From positions 1 to 35,659 of the forward strand of contig CAMZFA010000004.1 of assembly GCA_947305945.1 (NCBI GenBank): a DNA stretch of 35,659 bases. Reading direction: 5' to 3'. Shown here piece by piece: positions 8,529 to 16,411 of the stretch. A model generated the notes under the pieces. That model made no database searches and was not told where the DNA came from. It worked only from the letters and a program-made list of their open reading frames with translations. The stretch is from an uncultured Spirochaetales bacterium (GTDB lineage Bacteria > Spirochaetota > Spirochaetia > Sphaerochaetales > Sphaerochaetaceae). How positions within the stretch are numbered: position 1 is the first letter of the stretch; each line of letters begins with the position of its first letter. The position numbers and the translations under genes were made by a program.

Positions 8529-11063
8529 ATGAAGAAAAAATTACTTACGGCACTTGTTGTTTTCCTCTTGTCTTTCTGCCTTTTTGCAGAAGATCCGTGG
8601 TGGGTCGGAAAGAAGATTACCGGTTTTGACCTTGAGGGCCTCAAAAACGCTAGTTCCGTTGATGTAGGAAATATTCTCTACAGCTACAGGGGACAGGTTC
8701 TTACGGAACAGGTCATTACCGAGATAGAAAAGAAGATGCTTGAGGTCAACGGCATTGCCTCAATGAGTGCCGGTGCCATTGAATCAACTGATACAGAGGT
8801 ACGTGTATACATAAGCATTACCGAACTTCCCTTTATTTCCGAGGTGAAGTTCGAGGGTAATTCCAAGGTCAGAAAATCAGACCTTCTGGGTGCTCTCACA
8901 ACCGTAAAGGCCGGAAGTTTCATCAATCTCTCGGATACGGCTGTTCTTGATACTTCTCTCTCAGAGATCCAGAGTGTCTACACAAAGAAGGGATTCGGAA
9001 CCGTTCCTGTAAAGTACTCTCATGTTACAGATCCGCAGACAAACAAGGTTTCCATTCTTTACACAATTGAGGAGGGAATCCAGTCCAGGATTGTTGAGAT
9101 TGACTTTGAGGGAAATGACAACGTCACTCCTTCGGTTCTCAAGAAGAACATCTCCTCAAAGGCAAAGAGCCTTTTCAACCAGGGTTATCTTGATCTGGCA
9201 AAGCTCAATACGGATGCAGTTTCAATTGTAACATATTACCAGACAATAGGTTATGTTGATGCTGAAGTGACGGATACCAGAATTGAGGATGTACCGCCCA
9301 AGGAGGGCAAGGAGTCCTCCTACCGTGATGTCAAGGTGACCTTCGTAATAAAGGAAGGTGAGACCTGGTACTACGGCGGAATGGATGTAAGCGGAAACAC
9401 AATCTTTCCCGATGAAGAGTTTGCAAAGGTCCTTACTCTCAAGGAAGGCAACATACTCAACCTCTCGCTGGTTGAGAAGCAGTACAACGCCGTTGCCGAC
9501 ATTTACTATGACAACGGTTATATCTCCAACAGAATCCAGATCAACGAGGAAAGGAATGAGGAGACAAAGACAATCAAATTCCACGTGAGCATTGTGGAAG
9601 GTCCCCAGGCCGTTATTGAAAAGATTATCATCAGCGGTCTTACAAAGACCAGGGAATATGTAATGAGAAGAGAGCTTTCCTTCAGTGAAGGCGATATCTT
9701 CTCCAAGGCAAAGCTCCAGACTAGTGCCCAGAACCTGTACAACACCGGTCTTCTTTCAAACCTTAACTACGATATGTACTACGGTGAGAAGGAAAACTCC
9801 GTTGTCATTGAGTTCAAGGTTGAGGAGGGCAACCAGATGGATGTCCAGTTCGGTGCCACCTTCGGCGGAACCGTAAAGGGCTTCCCGGTCTCCGGCTTCC
9901 TTCAGTGGGCAGACCGCAACCTCCTGGGAAGAGGTCAGAACCTCAGTGTCTCAACAACTCTTTCCCCGGATTCTCAGTCTGCTTCAATCACCTTCGGTGA
10001 CAGCTGGATGTTCAACCGCAGATGGTCCAACTCCATCTCGCTCAGTGTTGCAAACACAAACTACACGGATGAGCTTCAGAAGGGAACCAACAGCGCACAG
10101 TACTCCGGCTGGAACGATGAGTCAGTATGGCCTCTGGGTTACAACAGCTATGCAGACTGGAAGAAGGACAAGTTCGCAACTCCGGCAAAGCAGTATCTGA
10201 TGAAGTACAAGCTCATCAACATAACTTTAGGCTGGAACACGGGTTACACATGGATTTTCGACAGCGGAAGACTTTCTGTCTCAGGTGGAGTGAGCATTGG
10301 TATCAACCATGCCACATTTGACAGCAAGTTCATTCCCTATGAGAAACTCATCTCCAAGTATGCCGAAGACGGTTTCAAGTTCTCCAACAAGATTTCTACC
10401 GGTGTCCAGTGGGACGGAAGAGACTACATAACCAACACAACCAAGGGCTATGTCCTGGGTGCAAACGTGACATATGCCGGAGGTATTCTTGGCGGTCTTT
10501 CCAACTACATAAAGCTCAGCGGATCGGCCGCAGGCTATGTGAAGCTCACGGAAGTGGGTAAGGAGGGAAATGAAAAGAACATCATGATGGCCCTTTCTTC
10601 CAACATGAACTTCATGTTCCCGCAGTACTACAATGCCAGTGCCGAGGATGATCCGTCCAATCCGGGATTCGGATTCCATGACGCCAAGCTCGGTGCAACA
10701 AAGTATGAGATGCTCTACATTGACGGTATGACAATTGCCCGCGGACACAGTTCAAAGACAGGTCAGTCCTTCCTCTGGGACAACATGCTTGAGATAAGCT
10801 ATCCGCTGGTGAAGAACATTCTCAACTTCGAGGTGTTTGCAAGCGCAACGGCCATTTCAGAGAAGCTTGAGAACTTCAACAAGCCGGACTGGTATTTTGC
10901 CGCCGGTGCAGGACTGAGGCTCAAGATCTCCGGTTTCCCGCTGGGACTGTACCTTGTCAAGGATGCCGTCTATACAAACAGCACGGACAGTTTTGAATGG
11001 CTCAACGGTTCGGTTTTCAACAGCCTGAATCTTGTCCTTGCCATTTCAACTTCAATTATCTGA
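8529..11063 (+). CDS. bamA: BamA outer-membrane protein assembly factor (five POTRA-like repeats plus barrel)
   Basis: Signal peptide MKKKLLTALVVFLLSFCLFA; POTRA-like segments (e.g. ISEVKFEGNSKVRKSDL, IVEIDFEGNDNVTPSVL, YGGMDVSGNTIFPDEEF, IEKIIISGLTKTREYVM); barrel motif WADRNLLGRGQNLSV. GGAGG SD. Confidence 0.93.
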   Translation: MKKKLLTALVVFLLSFCLFAEDPWWVGKKITGFDLEGLKNASSVDVGNILYSYRGQVLTEQVITEIEKKMLEVNGIASMSAGAIESTDTEVRVYISITELPFISEVKFEGNSKVRKSDLLGALTTVKAGSFINLSDTAVLDTSLSEIQSVYTKKGFGTVPVKYSHVTDPQTNKVSILYTIEEGIQSRIVEIDFEGNDNVTPSVLKKNISSKAKSLFNQGYLDLAKLNTDAVSIVTYYQTIGYVDAEVTDTRIEDVPPKEGKESSYRDVKVTFVIKEGETWYYGGMDVSGNTIFPDEEFAKVLTLKEGNILNLSLVEKQYNAVADIYYDNGYISNRIQINEERNEETKTIKFHVSIVEGPQAVIEKIIISGLTKTREYVMRRELSFSEGDIFSKAKLQTSAQNLYNTGLLSNLNYDMYYGEKENSVVIEFKVEEGNQMDVQFGATFGGTVKGFPVSGFLQWADRNLLGRGQNLSVSTTLSPDSQSASITFGDSWMFNRRWSNSISLSVANTNYTDELQKGTNSAQYSGWNDESVWPLGYNSYADWKKDKFATPAKQYLMKYKLINITLGWNTGYTWIFDSGRLSVSGGVSIGINHATFDSKFIPYEKLISKYAEDGFKFSNKISTGVQWDGRDYITNTTKGYVLGANVTYAGGILGGLSNYIKLSGSAAGYVKLTEVGKEGNEKNIMMALSSNMNFMFPQYYNASAEDDPSNPGFGFHDAKLGATKYEMLYIDGMTIARGHSSKTGQSFLWDNMLEISYPLVKNILNFEVFASATAISEKLENFNKPDWYFAAGAGLRLKISGFPLGLYLVKDAVYTNSTDSFEWLNGSVFNSLNLVLAISTSII

Positions 11064-11078
11064 TTACCGGAGAAGAAA

Positions 11079-13655
11079 ATGGCTGATACACCGCTCATGA
11101 GACAGTACCGCGAAATGAAGGCATCCTATGCCGACATGGTGCTGTTTTTCAGGCTCGGTGATTTTTATGAAATGTTTGATGAGGACGCCGTGGAGGTGTC
11201 CTCACTGCTTAATCTCACTCTGACGCACAAGGGAGATTCCCCCATGTGCGGAATTCCCTTCCATGCAGCCAGAAACTACATTAAAAGACTTCTGGAACTG
11301 GGTAAGAAGATTGCAGTCTGCGAGCAGACTTCAATTCCGGCTGACGGAAGAACACTTGCAAAAAGGGAAGTGGTAAGGATCATTACTCCTGCTACTGTTG
11401 TTGATGAGGATTTTCTGGGAAGTCCCGACTACAACTTTGTGCTCTCTGTTTTCAGAGCAGACTGTGCCTACTGTGACATTTCCACGGGAGATTTCATTTT
11501 AAGGCCCCTGGACAAGGACAACAGGATACAGGCTCTGAGAAGTGTGATTGAACAGATTTCACCCAGGGAAATTCTTGTCTGCGATGATGAATATTTTCTG
11601 GACGCCAAACTGAAAGACGCCCTGGACGGTGCCGGTGTAATGGTCACAAAGCTTCCGCCCTGGCATTTCACACGTAATACCTGTTACAAACTGCTCTGTG
11701 AAGAAGCCCGTGTGAACAGTCTGGCCTCATTCGGTATTAAACCCACTGACAACGTGGTCTGTCCTGCAGGTGCCCTTATGAGGTACGTGAAGGAGACCTC
11801 CATGGGTTCTGTCAGACATCTTACGGACTACAGGCTTTTCAGCGACATGCAGTACGTTGGAATTGATGAGTCCAGCAGAAGGAACCTGGAGCTGTTTTCC
11901 AACCTTCATGACGGAAGTTCAAGGGCAAGCCTTTTCTCCACAATCAACAGATGCAGAACATACGGAGGAACCAGACTGCTCAGGTCATGGATTTCATCTC
12001 CGTTGAGGGACATTGCTCAAATCAGGGAAAGACAGGACCACGTCCGTTATTTTTATGAAAACGGTGAGGAACTGAAGAGGGTCAGAAACCTTATCCACGG
12101 TGCCATGGACCTGAACAGGCTCACAACAAGGGTTTTCCTGAGAAGGGCCGTTCCTCATGACCTTACTGCAATCAGGCAGAGTGTCCTTACATTCATTGAA
12201 ATAGTGGGAGAGAATCCTGAAAGATACAGAAGCATGTTCACATCCCTTCTCTGTGATGATGAGAAGGTGGGCAGGGCCGTGGAGCTTGCCGCCGGGATAG
12301 GAAGAGCCGTGAATCCTGAGTTTCTGGGCCAGTTCAACGCCGGAGAGGTGATTCTTGACGGCTATGATTCAGATTTGGATGAAAAGAGGCAGCTATACAG
12401 AAACAGTGATGAGATTCTAAGGCGTTATCTTGAGGAAGAGAAGACAAACAGCGGTCTTACAATCCTGAAACTGGGCTACAACCGTGTCTTCGGCTATTAT
12501 CTGGAGGTCCCCAACGGACAGCTTTCAAAGGTTCCGGACTACTTCATAAGAAGACAGACCCTTGTCAACGGAGAGCGCTTCACAACAGAAAAACTCAGAA
12601 CGTTTGAACATGAAATTCTTTCTGCACAGGCACTTGCCGAGGAGAGGGAAAGGGAGCTTTACAGGCATCTTCTTGAGCTTACCGATCAGGTTTCGGATGT
12701 TCTCAATGAAATGGGCTCTTTCATGAACCTTACGGATGTCTATCAGGCACTTGCCACACTTGCCGTTGATTCCTCCTACACCTGTCCTGAGGTTTGCGAG
12801 GATGATGTTCTTGAAATAGAGGAAGGCAGGCATCCGGTTGTTGAGAAGATGCTGGGTCCGGGCAAGTTTGTTCCCAATGATCTGGACATGAGTGTGCGCT
12901 TTTCACTCATCACAGGTCCCAATATGGCGGGAAAATCAACATACCTCAGGCAGAATGCCCTGATTATTCTCCTTGCCCATGCGGGAAGCTTTGTTCCGGC
13001 AAAAAAGGCCAGAATAGGGCTTGTAGACAGAATCTTCTGCCGCGTGGGAGCATCTGACAATCTCTCGGGCGGAGAATCAACCTTCCTTGTCGAGATGCAG
13101 GAAACTGCTTTCATCCTCAGAACCTGCACTTCGAGAAGTTTTGTCATTGTGGATGAGATTGGAAGGGGAACCAGCACTCAGGACGGTATGTCAATTGCCT
13201 GGGCTGTTATGAAAAACCTTTCGGAAAAGTCCTGCAGAACACTCTTTGCAACACACTACCATGAACTGACAATGGTTGATACAAGCGGAATCAGGCTTCT
13301 TACACTTCAGGTTGAGGAGAAGGGTGACAGCATAGTGTTTTTGAGAAAGGTCTGTGAGGGTGTTGCAAACTCAAGTTACGGCATACATGTTGCAAAGATG
13401 GCAGGAGTTCCCAATACGGTGATAAGGGATGCAAGGTCTTTCCAGAACCGTCATTTTGCAGACTACGGTCCCCAGACTTCAAGCCTGTTCACTTCCGATG
13501 CTCCGGAAACTACGCTTTCTTCATTCCGCGACCCTGCGGAGGAGGAGATTCTCAGGACCCTGAGGGAGTGCAACACGGATTCCCTTACGCCCATCCAGGC
13601 CATGCTCCTTCTTTCAAAACTTGGTGAGGATGTCAGAGCTCTGCCATCAGAGTAA
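11079..13655 (+). CDS. mutS: DNA mismatch repair protein MutS
   Basis: MRQYREMKASYADMVLFFRLGDFYEMF; Walker A TGPNMAGKSTYLRQ; SGGESTFLVEMQET; FVIVDEIGRGTST; FATHYHELT. Confidence 0.98.
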   Translation: MADTPLMRQYREMKASYADMVLFFRLGDFYEMFDEDAVEVSSLLNLTLTHKGDSPMCGIPFHAARNYIKRLLELGKKIAVCEQTSIPADGRTLAKREVVRIITPATVVDEDFLGSPDYNFVLSVFRADCAYCDISTGDFILRPLDKDNRIQALRSVIEQISPREILVCDDEYFLDAKLKDALDGAGVMVTKLPPWHFTRNTCYKLLCEEARVNSLASFGIKPTDNVVCPAGALMRYVKETSMGSVRHLTDYRLFSDMQYVGIDESSRRNLELFSNLHDGSSRASLFSTINRCRTYGGTRLLRSWISSPLRDIAQIRERQDHVRYFYENGEELKRVRNLIHGAMDLNRLTTRVFLRRAVPHDLTAIRQSVLTFIEIVGENPERYRSMFTSLLCDDEKVGRAVELAAGIGRAVNPEFLGQFNAGEVILDGYDSDLDEKRQLYRNSDEILRRYLEEEKTNSGLTILKLGYNRVFGYYLEVPNGQLSKVPDYFIRRQTLVNGERFTTEKLRTFEHEILSAQALAEERERELYRHLLELTDQVSDVLNEMGSFMNLTDVYQALATLAVDSSYTCPEVCEDDVLEIEEGRHPVVEKMLGPGKFVPNDLDMSVRFSLITGPNMAGKSTYLRQNALIILLAHAGSFVPAKKARIGLVDRIFCRVGASDNLSGGESTFLVEMQETAFILRTCTSRSFVIVDEIGRGTSTQDGMSIAWAVMKNLSEKSCRTLFATHYHELTMVDTSGIRLLTLQVEEKGDSIVFLRKVCEGVANSSYGIHVAKMAGVPNTVIRDARSFQNRHFADYGPQTSSLFTSDAPETTLSSFRDPAEEEILRTLRECNTDSLTPIQAMLLLSKLGEDVRALPSE

Positions 13656-14325
13656 AGGCCTGTACCTTTTCAAATCCGTTATCTTTGAGAAGATTCATGC
13701 AGCTTCTGATTGTGGAACCTGTGGTAACTGTATCATCTATAACAATATAGGTCTTTGAGGTATCGGCCGTTGAGGCCGTTTTCATGTTGATTGAGTATTT
13801 GCCCTCACTGGCGTTTATCCTCTGGCTTCTGTCCAGTGTTTTCTGCTGTCTGTCAGCGCTGCGGTTGTTTTCAATCAGAAACAGGCATTCAAGCCCGTGT
13901 TTTCTTTTAAGGCAGAGGGCAATGTCCTTCATCTGGTCCCATTTCCTCTTCTTCAGGCTTTCACGGGAGCAGGGAACGGGGACAATGACAATGTTCTTAA
14001 GGTCCCGGAAGTCCTGTTTAAGTGCCGTGTAAAACTCCTCTGCTATCAGCGTTGAGAAGTCCCTTCTTTCCTCAAATTTCCACTGCTCGAGTATGTGCCG
14101 GAAAAAGGGTGATCTGTAGTCATAGATGCTGAAGATGCGCTGTGTGTTGCCTCCGGTGCAAGCAGGGCATTTGTACAAGGTTGATACAAGGGGCCTTGCG
14201 CACCCGGGGCAGCGTACGGCAAAGCTGTCAAACTTTCCGGCATCTGCAATTGTGCGGCAGGAAGGGCAGAGGGAAGCGGGAAAGCTGACCGTGGAACTGC
14301 AGAAAAGGCAGCGGTTTATAAACAT
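13633..14325 (-). CDS. comF: ComF-family phosphoribosyltransferase-like protein
   Basis: Cys pairs CLFCSS/CPSC/CPGC/CPAC at the N-terminus and PRTase motif YIVIDDTVTTGSTI. 3' end overlaps mutS by 23 bp. Confidence 0.9.
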   Translation of the reverse strand: MFINRCLFCSSTVSFPASLCPSCRTIADAGKFDSFAVRCPGCARPLVSTLYKCPACTGGNTQRIFSIYDYRSPFFRHILEQWKFEERRDFSTLIAEEFYTALKQDFRDLKNIVIVPVPCSRESLKKRKWDQMKDIALCLKRKHGLECLFLIENNRSADRQQKTLDRSQRINASEGKYSINMKTASTADTSKTYIVIDDTVTTGSTIRSCMNLLKDNGFEKVQAFTLMAEL

Positions 14326-14331
14326 GTACCA

Positions 14332-14360
14332 AAGATAGTTATATTGACACTTTCCGGCAA
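14332..14360 (-). promoter_or_regulatory. Candidate comF promoter; would give a leaderless mRNA
   Basis: Minus strand TTGCCG (14360-14355), 17-nt spacer, TATCTT (14337-14332); six nt separate the -10 from the comF ATG and no SD is visible. Confidence 0.35.
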
Positions 14361-14372
14361 TAGCATTAAATT
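14344..14372 (+). promoter_or_regulatory. Candidate strong sigma-70 promoter for rimP-nusA-infB
   Basis: TTGACA (14344-14349), 17-nt spacer, TAAATT (14367-14372); predicted start ~14379. Confidence 0.6.
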
Positions 14373-14403
14373 TATCAACGTAGATAGATTAAAACTTTGT
14401 TTT

Positions 14404-14436
14404 AAGGAATCGGCAAATAGCACGGTTCCTTTTTTT
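14404..14436 (+). terminator. Leader intrinsic terminator/attenuator between promoter and rimP start
   Basis: AAGGAATCG-gcaaatagca-CGGTTCCTT (9-bp stem, one T.G), with a run of seven T at 14430-14436, ending just before the rimP SD (GGAG). Confidence 0.6.
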
Positions 14437-14445
14437 ACGGAGAAA

Positions 14446-14925
14446 ATGCTTAAGAACGAACTTAAAGACAATGAACTTTACAAGCTCCTGAAGCCCACGG
14501 CCGACGGACTGGGAATGACAATCGTGGAGGTTCAGAAGAACATCTGCGGGCCTGCCGAGACAAAGGTTGTCATAACGGTCATGAAGAATGACGGGGAAAC
14601 TTCCATAGATGACCTGGAAACCTTCCACCGTGCCGTCCAGAGCCTGCTTGAGCTGACCATAGGACGTGACATTCTTTCAATGGAAACCGGTACGCCGGGC
14701 CTTGAGAGGAACTTCAGGGACTATGCGGAGTTTGAGATTTTCCGCGGCAGACAGGTGAAGATCTACAGCACTGCCGCCGGGGACTGGATCAGCGGGACCA
14801 TTGGCCCGTGCACAGGAACCTCAGTTGTCCTTACGGACGATGACGGTAACGAAATTGTTGCAGAATATAAAGATATCCACAAGGCAAGACTTGATTACAA
14901 GTGGATTAAAAACACAGGGAGATAG
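14446..14925 (+). CDS. rimP: Ribosome maturation factor RimP
   Basis: MLKNELKDNELYKLLKPTADGLGMTIVEVQ...LEVGTPGL-like SMETGTPGLERNF; directly upstream of nusA. ATG at 14446 (codon 35 of the listed ORF), since the TTG at 14344 is the -35 box. Confidence 0.9.
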   Translation: MLKNELKDNELYKLLKPTADGLGMTIVEVQKNICGPAETKVVITVMKNDGETSIDDLETFHRAVQSLLELTIGRDILSMETGTPGLERNFRDYAEFEIFRGRQVKIYSTAAGDWISGTIGPCTGTSVVLTDDDGNEIVAEYKDIHKARLDYKWIKNTGR

Positions 14926-14927
14926 AG

Positions 14928-16409
14928 ATGTCCGAGTTTAAAGCTGCCGTAGAGGCAATGATGAATGAAAAAGGTATGACACGTGAGCTTGTTCTTGAAA
15001 CCATAGAACAGACACTGAAGGCTACCTATAAGAACAAGTACAAGACAGACGAGAATGCGGTTGTCACATTTGCAGATGACCTCTCATCATTTGAGCTTGC
15101 TTCAAGAAGAACGGTTGTCAAGGATGAGGACTATGAAGAAGGCAACATTCTTGAGATTCCTCTCTCGGAGGCTCTTGAACTTTCCGATGAGGCAGAACCC
15201 GGTGATGAGCTTCTCATTCCCATTGATCCGCGCAGTTTCAACAGAAGCAGCGTCCAGACCGGAAAGCAGAGAGCAACAAGCAGGATAAGGGAAATCCAGA
15301 AGGAAGAACTCTACTCCGAATTCAAGGGCAAGGTGGGTGAGATCATCAACGGCTATGTCCAGGCCATTCATGACAACGGAGACATGATGGTTGACCTTGG
15401 AAGGACTTCCGGTTATCTGCCCAAAAAGAACCAGAGCCCCAGGGAAACATATCAGAAGAATGACAAGATCCGCTGCTATGTTGAGAGCGTGAAGCCGGAT
15501 GAGAAGAATGACAAGAACATCCGCGTTCTGCTTTCAAGAACACATGAGAACTTCATCAAGAAGCTCTTCTACCTCAACGTTCCCGAACTTGGTGCCAAGG
15601 AGCCCAGTCTTGAAATAATCAAGATTGTCCGTGAGCCCGGTTACAGAACCAAGGTTGCAGTATGGCCCATCAAGAGTGATGTTGATGCCGTAGGAACCTG
15701 TGTAGGTCTGAAGGGTGCAAGAATCCAGGCTGTCATGCGTGAGATTGATGATGAGCGCATTGACGTTGTCCGCTGGGATCCCAATCCGCTTGAGTACATT
15801 GCCAACGCCCTTTCTCCGGCCAAGGTCGAGAAGATCTACGTTACGGACTTTGACAAGAAGATGGCCGTGGCTATTGTAGATCCCGGTCAGCTTTCACTTG
15901 CAATTGGAAAGCAGGGCCTGAATGTGCGTCTTGTCAACCGGATGTGTGACTGGATTGTAGACGTCAAGACACAGGAAGACTTTGAAGCTATGGATATCTT
16001 TGAGCAGGCACGTTCTGCTGCAGATGCTGCATTTGAGATTCCCGAGGAGCAGGAAGAGCCTCAGATTGAGTATGCTTCCGATACGGAAGAGGGTATTCCC
16101 CTTTCTGATCTTCCCCTTGATGCTGCAATTATCAAAAAGCTTGAAATCCATGACATTCTCACTGTTGAGGAGTTCCTTGAGTATTCAGAGGATGAACTCA
16201 GGGAGATGGGTGACATTTCCGATGAGGAGATTCAGACCATCAACACCGTAATCAGGGAGAACATTGACATAGTTGAAGATGAAGAACAGACCGAAGATGC
16301 AGGCTTTGTATGTCCCAACTGCGGACATCCGCTGTCAGAGGGCATGACAGAGTGTCCCAACTGCCACGTTGGCATCAGTTTCGAGTCCGTTGATGATAAT
16401 CAGGAGTGA
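14928..16409 (+). CDS. nusA: Transcription termination/antitermination protein NusA with C-terminal zinc-ribbon-like tail
   Basis: NusA N-terminal domain, S1 domain (IINGYVQAIHDNGDMMVDLG), KH domains (PGYRTKVAVWPIKSDVDAVGTCVGLKGARIQAVMREI); tail CPNCGHPLSEGMTECPNCHVG. Confidence 0.97.
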   Translation: MSEFKAAVEAMMNEKGMTRELVLETIEQTLKATYKNKYKTDENAVVTFADDLSSFELASRRTVVKDEDYEEGNILEIPLSEALELSDEAEPGDELLIPIDPRSFNRSSVQTGKQRATSRIREIQKEELYSEFKGKVGEIINGYVQAIHDNGDMMVDLGRTSGYLPKKNQSPRETYQKNDKIRCYVESVKPDEKNDKNIRVLLSRTHENFIKKLFYLNVPELGAKEPSLEIIKIVREPGYRTKVAVWPIKSDVDAVGTCVGLKGARIQAVMREIDDERIDVVRWDPNPLEYIANALSPAKVEKIYVTDFDKKMAVAIVDPGQLSLAIGKQGLNVRLVNRMCDWIVDVKTQEDFEAMDIFEQARSAADAAFEIPEEQEEPQIEYASDTEEGIPLSDLPLDAAIIKKLEIHDILTVEEFLEYSEDELREMGDISDEEIQTINTVIRENIDIVEDEEQTEDAGFVCPNCGHPLSEGMTECPNCHVGISFESVDDNQE

Positions 16410-16411
16410 GA

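Noticed and set aside
14344-14445. N-terminal 34-residue extension of RimP from TTG 14344
   Set aside because: The TTG is the -35 box and the stretch contains the leader hairpins and T-run; ATG 14446 has an SD.
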